Source of the DNA: Clostridiales bacterium 1_7_47FAA | GTDB taxonomy: Bacteria > Bacillota > Clostridia > Lachnospirales > Lachnospiraceae | Length of the DNA stretch: 64,000 nucleotides | Reading direction: 5' to 3' | NCBI GenBank assembly: GCA_000155435.1 | Contig: DS990260.1 | Location: 2,526,862-2,590,861, forward strand | In this document: positions 26,179 to 35,139 of the stretch, one piece after another | Layout of the letters: each line of letters opens with the position of its first letter | Position numbering within the stretch: the first letter of the stretch is position 1 | Notes under the pieces: model-generated | Database searches by the model: none | The model's input: only the letters and a program-made list of their open reading frames with translations | Told to the model about the DNA's origin: nothing | Made by a program: the position numbers and the translations under genes

Positions 26179-27120
26179 TTATAATTCAAATGTCCTGGCC
26201 TTTAGAGGCACAGCACCGAATCTTTCGTGTTTTATATCCATCAGGAGGGCTGCATCCGCCGCATTCCCTCCGCGTGAAGCCGCATCCAGCATCTGCCCCA
26301 GCCCATCCCTGCCCACAGGCTCAGAGCGGGCCATCCAGCCCAGTATATCCCGTTCCCCCCGCTTAAGGATTCCTTCCGCGGCATCCCCTGCATGGGCAGC
26401 AACATAATCCCAATACGCCTGTGCCGCCTCCTCCTTAAGCCCCCAGGGCCAATACAGGCGGTACAGGGCCAGGCGCGTTACAAGTTCCGGCTTCTCCTGC
26501 ACGGTCACATAGGGAAAAAGCCGGTCATACTCCCCCACATCAAACCTGGTCCCGTCAAAACAGTAACGGTACATATGGCCGCAACCATGCATTTCCCTCA
26601 TAATGATCCTGGCCGGGGTATTCTCCACCGACTCTTCAAAATACTCTGGGAACACCAGTCTGGCAAGAAGCGCCCCGTCCTCCCCCCTGTAATCCACATC
26701 CAGGGTCTGGCGAAGCTCCGAAAGAATCTCCCTGAAGCAGGACTTCCCTTCCTCCCTCACACAGATATCCAGGCGTTCAATACCGGTACACCCGGTAAAC
26801 ACACCCGCCCCCCAATCCTCCACGGTACTACGGCAGGAAATCTTCCTCAACCCAAAACAGTTATAAAAAGCATAGGCACCAATCCGTTTTGTATATCTGG
26901 GCAACACCAGCTCCTTAACCTGGCTGCCGCAAAGTTCCGGCTCGCCCACATATTCATGCGGAGGCACCTCGCGCCCTCTGACCGTCTCCGAAAAAAGATA
27001 CCTCTCAAGCCCCGTCACAGGCTTTCCGTCATAACTGTCCGGAATCTGTACAATTCCGTCTAAACCATAACAACGCCGGACAGATATTCCATCCAGCGTT
27101 TCATCATATAATAACTTCAT
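26179..27120 (-). CDS. Leucine-rich-repeat (BspA/LRR_5-like) protein
   Basis: The 313-residue protein has an N-terminal part with pieces of BspA-type leucine-rich repeats (IVQIPDSYDGKPVTGL, VKELVLPRYTKRIGAYAFYNCFGLRKI, GAGVFTGCTGIERLDI). A C-terminal helical region follows, with LYRLYWPWGLKEEAAQAYWDYV. There is no signal peptide, so it is cytoplasmic, unlike many BspA proteins. The ATG has only a poor ribosome site. I know similar short LRR_5 proteins of unknown role from Lachnospiraceae. It is upstream of the M18 aminopeptidase and probably transcribed with it. Confidence 0.75.
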   Translation of the reverse strand: MKLLYDETLDGISVRRCYGLDGIVQIPDSYDGKPVTGLERYLFSETVRGREVPPHEYVGEPELCGSQVKELVLPRYTKRIGAYAFYNCFGLRKISCRSTVEDWGAGVFTGCTGIERLDICVREEGKSCFREILSELRQTLDVDYRGEDGALLARLVFPEYFEESVENTPARIIMREMHGCGHMYRYCFDGTRFDVGEYDRLFPYVTVQEKPELVTRLALYRLYWPWGLKEEAAQAYWDYVAAHAGDAAEGILKRGERDILGWMARSEPVGRDGLGQMLDAASRGGNAADAALLMDIKHERFGAVPLKARTFEL

Positions 27121-27310
27121 GGTATCAGTTTAACCACTTTACATATTTTTTTCAAGAACATTTTAAGATCTGCTGTAAAAAGGAAAATGAATCATTACAA
27201 ACATAGTGACCGAACGCACAAAATATGCTAAAATAAAACCAGTACCAGGGGAGGGGAGCTTACCCTCTCCCCAAACCACAAAACATCCACATATCACGGG
27301 GGAAATGCAT

Positions 27311-27778
27311 ATGAGACACATCAGCAAAAAAATCATCGCAATGAGCATGGGAATCATGATGGCCGGAAGCGCCATCTGCCACGTCAGTGTCCAGACATCC
27401 ATTGTAGCCGAAGCCCATTCCGGAAGGACCGATGCCAACGGCGGACACAAGGACAACAAAAACAAAAGCGGCCTGGGATCCTATCACTACCACTGCGGCG
27501 GACATCCCGCCCACCTGCACCCAAACGGAGTATGCCCCTACGCCTCCACTTCATCCGCCAGCACCCAATCCGCCACCTCCGCCCCTGCCTCCGAAGCAGA
27601 CACCGCCCTTACCAAACAGGTCCAACAGGCCCTAAACGACAACGGCTACGACTGCGGAACCCCCGACGGCATATCCGGCGAAAAAACCAGGACAGCACTA
27701 ATACAATTCCAGGAAGACAACAACCTGACCGCCGACGGACTCATCGGAGAAGAAGTAAAAACCGCCCTTGGAATCTAG
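27311..27778 (+). CDS. Secreted YHYH-domain / peptidoglycan-binding protein
   Basis: Start taken at MRHISKKIIAMSMG (27311), with GGGGGA 8 bp upstream. A signal peptide runs to about residue 30 (AEAHS). Next comes the YHYH module, SGRTDANGGHKDNKNKSGLG then YHYHCGGHPAHLHPNGVCPY: many histidines, two cysteines, likely metal-binding and often found fused to wall-binding parts. After a Ser/Thr/Ala linker, residues about 95-155 form a PG_binding_1 domain (VQQALNDNGYDCGTPDGISG ... ALIQFQEDNNLTADGLIGEE). The 155-residue protein is probably secreted and attached to peptidoglycan. Its codon use is strikingly C-rich at third positions compared with neighbours. Confidence 0.85.
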   Translation: MRHISKKIIAMSMGIMMAGSAICHVSVQTSIVAEAHSGRTDANGGHKDNKNKSGLGSYHYHCGGHPAHLHPNGVCPYASTSSASTQSATSAPASEADTALTKQVQQALNDNGYDCGTPDGISGEKTRTALIQFQEDNNLTADGLIGEEVKTALGI

Positions 27779-27896
27779 CCCCAAAAATCACCATCCAATA
27801 AACCGCCACCCCCTCCCCCACTCACAAACAACCCCAAGGCCACCCCATCCTACCATCCCCAGATTCATGATTGAAGGCCTCGTCCCGGAGCGCCCA

Positions 27897-28198
27897 GCAA
27901 CCTCTCCACAGCCTTAGCAGGAGGCAGGGGCGGGAGGAAGGCGGGGCTGCGGTTCCTTGTGGAGGGGGGCAGGTCTGCTTACTCAAAAAGAGGCTGGAAG
28001 CAGGGCCGAGTGAGGGCCTCCAAGCCCGAACGCAGAGTCTCCACGGACGGAAAATCATCAAGATTTTCCGGTAGTTGAGACGGTGCCCTGTTTCCAGCCT
28101 CTTTTTGAGTTAGCAGACCAGCCTCCCGGAACCAGGAACCGCCGCCCCGCCTTCCTCCCGTCCCTGACTCCGGAGAGACAAACAAAAACAGAGGTTGC
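27897..28198. repeat. 302-bp structured inverted-repeat element, copy B
   Basis: Same layout as the element at 2765-3064. Ends GCAACCTCT/AGAGGTTGC (27897-27905 and 28190-28198) pair. The GC-rich stem pairs 27926-27956 with 28134-28165, and the long stem pairs 27972-28006 with 28082-28119. The tip has GTCTC (28037-28041)/GAGAC (28077-28081) and a perfect hairpin CGGAAAATC-ATCAA-GATTTTCCG (28048-28070). The loop text CCAAGCCCGAACGCAGAG is identical in both copies, while the stems differ but stay paired. It lies between a plus-strand gene and the 3' end of kdpE. The whole gap 27779-28237 is otherwise without a gene. Confidence 0.85.
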
Positions 28199-28237
28199 GT
28201 ACCCCCCAACCCCTGCCTCCAATCATCAACCTCCCCA

Positions 28238-28927
28238 TCATTCATCCACAAACCTATACCCCACCCCCACCTCAGTCAATATAAACCTGGGGTTTGCCGT
28301 ATTATCCTCTATCTTACGCCTGATATTAGCCATGAATACCCGCAGGGACTGGTAGTCGTCCGTGGTGTCATATCCCCACACCTCCTGCTGGATATAATGG
28401 TGGGTCAGTACCTTGCCGCTGTTGTTTACCAGCAGTACCATCATCTTGTACTCCAGGGGCGTCAGGTGGATTTCCTGGTCATGGACAAAAATCTTGCGCT
28501 TTTCAAAATCCATCCTGAAGTAGTCCAGTTCAAACTCCTGGTCCTGCCTGCTGACAAAGGAGTTCTTGTGCCGCAGCCCCACACGGATACGGGCCAGAAG
28601 CTCTTCTGCGCTGAAGGGTTTGGTCACATAATCGTCCGCGCCCTGGTCCAGGGCATTGATTTTTTCCCGCTCCTGCCCCCTGGCAGAGACAACGATGACC
28701 GGCGTATTGGACTGCTGCCTTATCTGCTTTAACACTTCCATGCCGTCAATATCCGGCAGTCCCAGATCCAGAAGGATTAAGTCCGGATGGTTGGCATAAA
28801 AAAGTGAAATACCGGAAAGGCCGTTATCTGCAAGTATATATGAATACCCCCGGGTCTTAAGGGATATCTTCATAAAATTCTGTATGGTCTTGTCATCCTC
28901 AATGACCAGGATTGTGGTTTCATTCAT
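28238..28927 (-). CDS. kdpE: KdpE-type response regulator
   Basis: The 229-residue protein is an OmpR/KdpE regulator. The receiver has the acidic pocket VIEDD near residues 9-12, the phospho-Asp in LLDLGLPDIDG at about 53, and the T and K positions in VVSARG and VTKPF. The winged-helix DNA-binding domain (about 130-229) ends with the typical TEVGVGYRF. It overlaps the end of the kinase gene by 8 bp, so the two are co-translated and form the pair. Likely targets are the TTTATA-N5-TTTATA boxes in this window. All key residues are intact, unlike its paralogue at 43487-44176. Confidence 0.9.
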   Translation of the reverse strand: MNETTILVIEDDKTIQNFMKISLKTRGYSYILADNGLSGISLFYANHPDLILLDLGLPDIDGMEVLKQIRQQSNTPVIVVSARGQEREKINALDQGADDYVTKPFSAEELLARIRVGLRHKNSFVSRQDQEFELDYFRMDFEKRKIFVHDQEIHLTPLEYKMMVLLVNNSGKVLTHHYIQQEVWGYDTTDDYQSLRVFMANIRRKIEDNTANPRFILTEVGVGYRFVDE

Positions 28928-30401
28928 GCTTTTTGTCCTCCAATGGCATCCTTATTTCAAACACAGCGCCGCCCTGGCTGCCGTTATAAGCTGTTATGGT
29001 CCCTCCCTGGGCCTCTACAATGGCTTTGCAGATGGTAAGCCCAAGACCTACCCCTCTCTGTTTATCCCCCTTTTCATAGGCCGTGGTAAAGAAGTTGTCA
29101 AATATCTTATCAATCTTTTCCTGGGACAGGCCCACCCCGTTATCCGACACAGTGAACACAAGGACATCCCCCTCCTTCACAACCTTAAGCGTAACCGTCG
29201 TGCTGTTTCCGGAATGCCGGAACGCATTGTCGAGAAGGTTGACCAGCACCTGTATGAAAAGGCGGCCATCCACCGGAAACAGGATGATATCCTCCGGCGT
29301 ATGGGTCCTTAAGGTATGGTTTCCTATCCGCTTGGACACCAGCCGGACCGCAGATGAGACAATATCATCCAGAACTTCCTTTTTCTTATTGATATCCAGA
29401 CGCCCTTCCTGGATCCGCGTCATGTTAAGTAGGTTTTCAACCATGGAGCTGAGCCACTCCGAATCCGTACAGATATCCTTTAACATACTCTTAATCGTGG
29501 CATCGTCCATGATTCCCAGATTGTCATAAAGGAAACCCGCGCTTCCGCTGATTCCGGTCAGCGGGGTCCTTAAATCATGGGAAATGCTCCGAAGCAGCGT
29601 GCTTTTAAGCCGCTCCCGCTCCACCTGCACCCGGTTGTCCTCCTTTTCCCGGCTCAGCTGCTCCCGCTCAATCACAAGGGTAATCTGGGAAATAACCGTG
29701 TCCACATATATCTTTTCTTCCTGGTTCAGCGTCCATCCGGCGCAGTCAAAGATGATGACCCCATATGTTTTTTCCCTGTTCCGGATAGGGACGTACAGAC
29801 CATTGTCATCCGGGAACTGGCATTCCCCATGTCCGCAGGGAATGGACTGGCGGTAGCACCACTCTGCCATGGAATTGGAGAATACCGTGTTCTCATCCTC
29901 CTTCAGAAGGACGGTCACATGCTTTCCAATCAGCCCTGTCAGGCTGGCCTCGCTGTACTCCTTAATCTGCTGGTACCCGGACAGGTTCAGGAAACCGCTT
30001 CCGATTTCGTTGAGCTTGGCTGTTATCTCCGTCTTCTTGTTGGCTATCTGCATCTGCTTCTGAAGCTTCAGCACCAGGGTGGCCACCGTGGCAGCCACTG
30101 CAACGAATATGACGGATGATATCACATAGTTAAGGTCATCCATGTGGAAGGTCAGCTTGGGTTCCGTAAACAGGTAGTTAAAGGTAAATGTGAATACAAA
30201 AGCCGCACAGAACGCCCATGCCAGGCTTCCCGTTGCAAGTATGCTGATTAGGACACCTACCAGGTAAACCAGAAGCAGGTTCTCCGCCCTGATACCCCAG
30301 CTGTCCAGCACAATGGCCAATATGGTCGAAAATACCCATATGACGGTCATCCTCACACATGCCTTTACAAAATCCAGTACAACATCCCAATGGTTAAACA
30401 T
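28920..30401 (-). CDS. KdpD-like sensor histidine kinase lacking the N-terminal KdpD/USP domains
   Basis: Start set at MFNHWDVVLDFVKAC (30401), with GAAGGA 9 bp upstream. The ~493-residue protein has four closely packed membrane helices of the DUF4118 type (LLVYLVGVLISILATG ... FNYLFTEPKLTF), a GAF-like domain (about 145-265), a dimerisation helix with the phospho-His in SISHDLRTPLTGI, and an ATPase domain with LLDNAFRHSG, VSDNGVGL and GVGLGLTICKAIVEAQGG. It corresponds to the C-terminal half of KdpD; the N-terminal ATPase and USP half is encoded separately at 36084-38066. It phosphorylates the KdpE-type regulator that follows and overlaps it. Confidence 0.9.
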   Translation of the reverse strand: MFNHWDVVLDFVKACVRMTVIWVFSTILAIVLDSWGIRAENLLLVYLVGVLISILATGSLAWAFCAAFVFTFTFNYLFTEPKLTFHMDDLNYVISSVIFVAVAATVATLVLKLQKQMQIANKKTEITAKLNEIGSGFLNLSGYQQIKEYSEASLTGLIGKHVTVLLKEDENTVFSNSMAEWCYRQSIPCGHGECQFPDDNGLYVPIRNREKTYGVIIFDCAGWTLNQEEKIYVDTVISQITLVIEREQLSREKEDNRVQVERERLKSTLLRSISHDLRTPLTGISGSAGFLYDNLGIMDDATIKSMLKDICTDSEWLSSMVENLLNMTRIQEGRLDINKKKEVLDDIVSSAVRLVSKRIGNHTLRTHTPEDIILFPVDGRLFIQVLVNLLDNAFRHSGNSTTVTLKVVKEGDVLVFTVSDNGVGLSQEKIDKIFDNFFTTAYEKGDKQRGVGLGLTICKAIVEAQGGTITAYNGSQGGAVFEIRMPLEDKKHE

Positions 30402-30436
30402 ATATTTATCCTTCACTATTCTTTTACTCTGGTATA

Positions 30437-30823
30437 TTACCCAATCATATCCGCAATCATTACAGGGATATTTATCACCAGATCCATCCCCAGCTGCCCG
30501 AAAACCTCCACATTCCTTGGATTCTTCACAACACATACCGCTTTCTTAATCCCAAAAACCTTCTTGCACATCTGGCATATCTCAAAATTATCCGTATCCT
30601 CCTGCCCTATGGCCGCAACCATGTCAAAGTCCTTTAAACCGGCATCCGCCAGGACGTCTTCCTGGCAGGGGTTGCCCAGGATTGCCTTGACATCATAAGA
30701 AGCACACATGCGCTCACAGAATTCCTTATCCTTATCAATCACTGTCACCTTATGGTTCCTGGCTGCCAGCAGGCCAATAAGGATATCCGCGTAATCACTG
30801 CCGCCTGTCACCGCTATCTTCAT
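30437..30823 (-). CDS. RCK-type (TrkA-N) NAD-binding protein, short form
   Basis: Start set at MKIAVTGGSDYADILIG (30823), with AGGAGG 9 bp upstream. Its ATG overlaps the TGA of the previous gene (ATGA). The 128-residue protein is a single Rossmann fold of the TrkA-N kind, with IDKDKEFCERM after strand 2 and GNPCQEDVLADAGL. The glycine motif is GGSDYA rather than GxGxxG, so nucleotide binding may differ. It lacks the TrkA_C domain present in its paralogue at 34460-35128. Together with the upstream gene it forms an RCK pair that probably gates a potassium channel-like transporter such as the TrkH nearby. Confidence 0.85.
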   Translation of the reverse strand: MKIAVTGGSDYADILIGLLAARNHKVTVIDKDKEFCERMCASYDVKAILGNPCQEDVLADAGLKDFDMVAAIGQEDTDNFEICQMCKKVFGIKKAVCVVKNPRNVEVFGQLGMDLVINIPVMIADMIG

Positions 30824-31257
30824 ACCGCCACCTCCTGGCACACAGACTCTGCCAGATGCAGGTAATCATCCACTGACAGGTTATAGACACAGATTGGCTT
30901 AATGGGCGTATCCCTTATGAGCCGGCTCCTGCTGGTGTCATCCAGACGCGCGTATACCTGGTTCACCTGGAAAATGCGGCTGGCTATCTGTGAAATCAGG
31001 AGGTTGGAATTATCATCCGGGGTGGCAGCGATGAACATGCCCGCCCGTTCAATCCCGGCTTCTTTTAATACCTTGGGGTCAGTGGGATCCCCTTCCATCT
31101 CAGCCCCGCCGAACCCGTCCGGCAGGTAACGGAAGCTTTCCCTGTCCTTATCTAAGACAACCACCTTGTGACCTTTATTATATAATGTATTGGCCAGCGC
31201 TGCGCCGAAGGGGCTGCAGCCAACGATAATAATACCTTTTGATTTATGGAATAACAT
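30820..31257 (-). CDS. RCK-type (TrkA-N) NAD-binding protein
   Basis: A 145-residue Rossmann protein with IIIVGCSPFGAALANTL at the N-terminus, the acidic end of strand 2 in VVVLDKD, and GDPTDPKVLKEAGI, all standard for KtrA/TrkA N-domains that sense NAD(H) or ATP/ADP. No C-terminal domain. It is the first gene of the transcript that continues with the second RCK gene, the kinase and KdpE. A TTTATA-N5-TTTATA box and a promoter lie 90-100 bp upstream. It is a paralogue of the gene at 35140-35559, which has the same GCSxFG motif. Confidence 0.87.
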   Translation of the reverse strand: MLFHKSKGIIIVGCSPFGAALANTLYNKGHKVVVLDKDRESFRYLPDGFGGAEMEGDPTDPKVLKEAGIERAGMFIAATPDDNSNLLISQIASRIFQVNQVYARLDDTSRSRLIRDTPIKPICVYNLSVDDYLHLAESVCQEVAV

Positions 31258-31343
31258 GATATTTCCCCCTTTCTACTATATGTTCCCACTTTTATTGTAA
31301 AAGAAAACCATATAAAGAAACTAGGGATAATGTACAAACAGGG

Positions 31344-31360
31344 TATAAAGATTCTATAAA
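31344..31360 (-). promoter_or_regulatory. Candidate KdpE box upstream of the RCK/kinase operon
   Basis: On the minus strand TTTATA-GAATC-TTTATA (31360-31344) is a direct repeat with 11-bp step. The E. coli KdpE site is usually given as TTTATA-N5-TTTACA, a match in 11 of 12 defined bases. Six bases downstream follow a -35 TTGTAC, a 17-bp spacer and a -10 TATATG, so the activator would sit just upstream of the promoter. A second copy lies before kdpF. Confidence 0.75.
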
Positions 31361-31495
31361 GATATCTTTATCCCTGTTTCCTGATTACAATCATATCCTT
31401 AATCCATGCCTGTGTCAAACAAAAATTACATCACGGGCAAACCCGCAGAATCATATAAAAATCACACCGCGGGCACATACTGCCGCGGACAGCCG

Positions 31496-32959
31496 TCAGT
31501 TCCCGGTTGCTTTAAGCGACAATATGACAGCGGTCCCGCCATACCGGCTGCTTTTTATGACCAGGCTCCCTTGGCACTTATCCAGGATCTGCCGGGATAC
31601 GGACAATCCTCCGGACAGCCCTGCGCCGCTGTCCAGGCTCCCGTTGAGTGTGTGCTGCAGTTCCTGGAATGATATCCCGCTGCCGCTGTCAGATACCTCC
31701 AGTATTCCATATCCCTGTTCCCGCCCAAGGCTTATATAGACCTTTTCCCGGGCAGGCGTATGGACCAGGGCGTTATCCAGCACATTGGATACAGCCAGTT
31801 TCAGAAGCTCCCTGTCCCCATGGACCAGGACCGGCTCCTGGGGCTTTTTAATCCATATGACGCGCTCCCTGCCAGCCCTGCCATAGAAGTCCACGGTCCC
31901 GGACACTGCCTCTGCAAAGTCCACATTTTCCCCGTCCTGTGGGACAGCCCGGTCCAGGCAGGGCTGGACAGCCATGTTCCTGAGCCGGTTATACAGGGTA
32001 CAGAGTTTAAGGCGCAGGCCCGGCCCCAGGGCGTCTGATTCCTTTAAAATGTCTTCCAGCGGCAGGCAGAAGCCATGATACAGCTCCTGTTCCAACTGGT
32101 CCTTCCACCCGTCCTTTGGCCCGGTTCCCTGGCATCCCCTGTCATGCTCCCCGTTTTTTGCCGGATTTCCCTCTTTCTCAATGGCCATGGCCATCTGCGA
32201 CATCACGGTGTTGATGAAGACCATATGTCCGTCATCGATTTCCCTGCCATCCGTATACACGCCTATGACGCCCAGGCATGTATCACGGTTCCTGATTGGC
32301 AGGTATACCCACCCGGAGTCCCCATAGAATCCTGTATTGGCTCCGCAGACCGTATGGTTCATATAGCACCATTGGGCCGGGGTATCATTATCCAGCATAC
32401 CCGGTTCCGGAAAATAGCTTTTTATATAATAAGGCTTTCCCAATCCGCCCGGCCCCTGGGCCACATAGACCACGCATCTCTCCCCGGCCGCCTGGTACAG
32501 GCTTTTGATGCCATAGTATACAATATTCTCCATCCCTGACAGGGTCAGGTAGCCGCTGCTGATTTCCAGAAGCGCCTCCATCCGGTTCTCATTCCTTTGC
32601 GCCAGCCTAACCTGTTCCCCCAGCCGCGAGACAAGAAGTCCCGTGATTGCGGACACAGCCATGAAGATGCCCATGGTCACCACATAGTTGGGGTCGTTAA
32701 CCCGCAGGGTAAACCTGGGCTCTGTAAACAGGAAATTAAACGTCAGGATACACACCACGGTATAGGCTGTCCCCCAGACAAATTCCTGTATCTCAATCAT
32801 CATCACTATCACGCTGATAAGGTAGATCATGATGATGTTCTCAGCCCTCATATGGATTCCCCAAAGCCCGGATGCCAGCAGGGTCGCAAGCCCGTATATG
32901 ACCGCGGCCGCCAGCATTTTCCTCCTGAATCCTTTTACAGCCTGTCTGTCACCTGGCAT
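31496..32959 (-). CDS. KdpD-like sensor kinase paralogue with altered H-box
   Basis: Start set at MPGDRQAVKGFRRK (32959), with AAGGAG 12 bp upstream; it overlaps the end of trkH by 11 bp. The ~487-residue protein repeats the layout of the kinase at 28920-30401: four DUF4118 helices (FNFLFTEPRFTL), a GAF-like domain and an ATPase domain (SNVLDNALVHTP, VSDSGSGI). The histidine region reads LYHGFCLPLEDIL where the paralogue has ISHDLRTPLTGI: the His is present, but the acidic residue after it is Gly. The ATP lid is short. It may bind ATP yet have poor kinase or phosphatase activity. No response regulator gene follows directly. Confidence 0.82.
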   Translation of the reverse strand: MPGDRQAVKGFRRKMLAAAVIYGLATLLASGLWGIHMRAENIIMIYLISVIVMMIEIQEFVWGTAYTVVCILTFNFLFTEPRFTLRVNDPNYVVTMGIFMAVSAITGLLVSRLGEQVRLAQRNENRMEALLEISSGYLTLSGMENIVYYGIKSLYQAAGERCVVYVAQGPGGLGKPYYIKSYFPEPGMLDNDTPAQWCYMNHTVCGANTGFYGDSGWVYLPIRNRDTCLGVIGVYTDGREIDDGHMVFINTVMSQMAMAIEKEGNPAKNGEHDRGCQGTGPKDGWKDQLEQELYHGFCLPLEDILKESDALGPGLRLKLCTLYNRLRNMAVQPCLDRAVPQDGENVDFAEAVSGTVDFYGRAGRERVIWIKKPQEPVLVHGDRELLKLAVSNVLDNALVHTPAREKVYISLGREQGYGILEVSDSGSGISFQELQHTLNGSLDSGAGLSGGLSVSRQILDKCQGSLVIKSSRYGGTAVILSLKATGN

Positions 32960-34463
32960 ACTTTTTCCATCTCCTTCCCCGTATCCCCACTCCATGCTTT
33001 AATTCCCTGCCCAGCTGCACAGCTGCAACAAATACCACATAAATCTCCAGGCGCCCCACGAACATCCCGGCGGTTCCAGTCCACAACACGACCGGAGATG
33101 CGTCATAGGAAGTAATGCCCACTGACAATCCCACGGTGCCAAGGGCGGACGCGAACTCAAACATGGAATCCCCGATATCAAACCCGCACATGCACAGCAC
33201 CATGGTACCCAGCATGAATACGGAAAGGTATATTCCGATGAATTCCAGCGTATCCAGCCTGCCCTGGGCTGTAAGGAACTCCTTGCCGTTAAGCTTCTGG
33301 ATGCTGTCCGAATAAACCGTCCTCTTCCTGGATATCCGGCTCCTCATACTCCAGTACAGGCTTTTAAGGGCAATCCAGACACGGATCTGTTTGATGCCTC
33401 CGGCAGTGGAACCCGTGCCTCCGCCAACCAGCATCAGCAGGGTCATTACCAGAAGCAGGGGACTGCTAAAAGCTGCAAAGCTGTCCACGGTCTGGAATCC
33501 CGTGGTCGTCAGGGCTGTCACCACCTGGAACAGGCCATCCCTGAACCCCTGTCCCACATTGCCTGAAAGGCCTGCGTAAAGCAGCAGTACTGCCATGACA
33601 GGGGTGAAGAACCCACAGATCATCAGCTGGAACCTGACCTCGCAGTAACGGAAGAAGGTCAAAAACCTTCCCCTTATGAGGTAGAGGTGGGCCAAGAAGT
33701 TAGTGCAGCCTAAGAGCATCAGCACAATTGTCACCAGTTCAATCCCAAAGCTGTCGTAATACCCGATGCTCTCCGCCTTGGTGGAAAAGCCTCCGGTAGA
33801 AAGGGCTGCTATGGAATGGTTCAGCGCATCAAACCAACCCATCCCAAAGAACATATATAAAAGCGTGCCGGAAAGGATATAGCCCATATAGATGGCTATG
33901 ATCATCCTGGCAGACTTCACAAGATTCGGCAGGAGGCGGTCCGAATGGCCCTCTGCGCTGTAGAGCCGCATCCCATGTCTGTCGGACAGCACGGAAACCA
34001 TCACAAGGACCAGCCCCACCCCGCCGAAAAACAGCATGACGCTTCTGTAAAGAAGGAAAATCCTGGGGCACCGGGTGACATCCACAACAGATAGCCCGGT
34101 AGTGCTCCAGCCGCTGGTGCACTCAAACACGGCCTGGGTAAAATCATATTTGCCTGTCATCATGAATGGCACCGCGCAGAAAACAATGGCCAGCACCCAG
34201 GACAGCACCACAATCAGGGCATCCTGATGTCCCGTAAGCCGCAGCGCCTCCCTTCCTTTTATCGGAAGGTACATTACATAACCTGCGAAAATGGCCACCA
34301 CCCCGGGAACCGTGAAATACCGCGCCATGGAAATCTCATCCCAAAAAGCAGGCAGGGCGGCCAGCGGCAGAAGGATGATCCCGCCGATAAGCATCAGGAC
34401 CACTCCCAGATACCCGGTAATAAGCAGCCGGCCTCCTATTTCATTCCTGCCAGTCCCCATCAC
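32949..34463 (-). CDS. trkH: TrkH-type potassium uptake channel subunit
   Basis: The 504-residue membrane protein has the four repeated pore loops of the Trk/Ktr/HKT superfamily: TSGWSTTGLSV, ALSTGGFSTKA, LTTTGFQTVD and ALGTVGLSVGI, whose Gly/Thr residues form the K+ filter. GGTGSTAGGIKQIR is also typical. It imports K+ (or Na+) through the membrane under control of RCK proteins. It overlaps the end of the RCK gene by 4 bp (ATGA), which strongly suggests that this RCK protein is its gating subunit. Length is normal. Confidence 0.93.
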   Translation of the reverse strand: MMGTGRNEIGGRLLITGYLGVVLMLIGGIILLPLAALPAFWDEISMARYFTVPGVVAIFAGYVMYLPIKGREALRLTGHQDALIVVLSWVLAIVFCAVPFMMTGKYDFTQAVFECTSGWSTTGLSVVDVTRCPRIFLLYRSVMLFFGGVGLVLVMVSVLSDRHGMRLYSAEGHSDRLLPNLVKSARMIIAIYMGYILSGTLLYMFFGMGWFDALNHSIAALSTGGFSTKAESIGYYDSFGIELVTIVLMLLGCTNFLAHLYLIRGRFLTFFRYCEVRFQLMICGFFTPVMAVLLLYAGLSGNVGQGFRDGLFQVVTALTTTGFQTVDSFAAFSSPLLLVMTLLMLVGGGTGSTAGGIKQIRVWIALKSLYWSMRSRISRKRTVYSDSIQKLNGKEFLTAQGRLDTLEFIGIYLSVFMLGTMVLCMCGFDIGDSMFEFASALGTVGLSVGITSYDASPVVLWTGTAGMFVGRLEIYVVFVAAVQLGRELKHGVGIRGRRWKKYAR

Positions 34464-35128
34464 GCCTGCTCCCTTCCCATAATCAGGTCAATCACACGGT
34501 TCTGGATGGCTGGCGTGGAAAGCACCAGCAGCTTGTCATTGGCCTGTATGCTGGTCTGCCCCTTGGGCACGATGATTTTTGACCCACGCACGATACAGCA
34601 TATGATTGCATCCTCCCCCAGCTCCATGTCGCAGAGCTTCTTACCGGCCACAGGGCTGTTCTGGTTAATCATCAGCTCATTGATGACAATATTTCCCTGG
34701 TCCAGCGGAAGGCTGTTGACCAGGCTCTCCACCGTGGACATCTGTTCAATGTATCCGGCTATCATGTAGGTTGCGCTGATTGCGGTGTTTACCCCCAGGC
34801 GCTTGAAGATATCCACGCTCTTAGGGTTTCCCACAACCGCCACCGTCTTCCTGATATGGTAAATCCGTTTGGCGGTCTGACAGATTGCCAAATTGTCCGC
34901 ATCGCTGGGTTTTAACGCAATCATGATGTCAAACCCGTCTATGCCTGCTTCATCCATCACATAAAGCTTGCACGGGTCGCCGTGTATGACCGGTATCCTG
35001 TGTGTCTGGCACAGATACGTGCAGTACTCCCTGTCATCGTTGATTACCACAAGCTCATGCCCTTTGCTCAGCAGCATCCTTATGAGATAATCTGCTTTTG
35101 TCTTTCCCCCTGCCACTACTATCTTCAT
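34460..35128 (-). CDS. trkA: TrkA-type regulatory subunit (RCK-N plus TrkA_C)
   Basis: The 222-residue protein has a Rossmann domain (1-130; IVVAGGKTKADYLI, VINDDREYC, GDPCKLYVMDEAG) and a C-terminal TrkA_C domain (about 140-220; SPVAGKKLCDMELGEDAIICCIV ... ANDKLLVL). That C-domain binds c-di-AMP in several Firmicutes relatives. The glycine motif GGKTKA is the variant also seen in the short paralogue at 30437. It is translationally coupled to trkH and preceded by another RCK gene 11 bp upstream. It probably assembles with that protein into the gating ring of TrkH. Confidence 0.88.
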   Translation of the reverse strand: MKIVVAGGKTKADYLIRMLLSKGHELVVINDDREYCTYLCQTHRIPVIHGDPCKLYVMDEAGIDGFDIMIALKPSDADNLAICQTAKRIYHIRKTVAVVGNPKSVDIFKRLGVNTAISATYMIAGYIEQMSTVESLVNSLPLDQGNIVINELMINQNSPVAGKKLCDMELGEDAIICCIVRGSKIIVPKGQTSIQANDKLLVLSTPAIQNRVIDLIMGREQA

Positions 35129-35139
35129 CCAATCACTCC

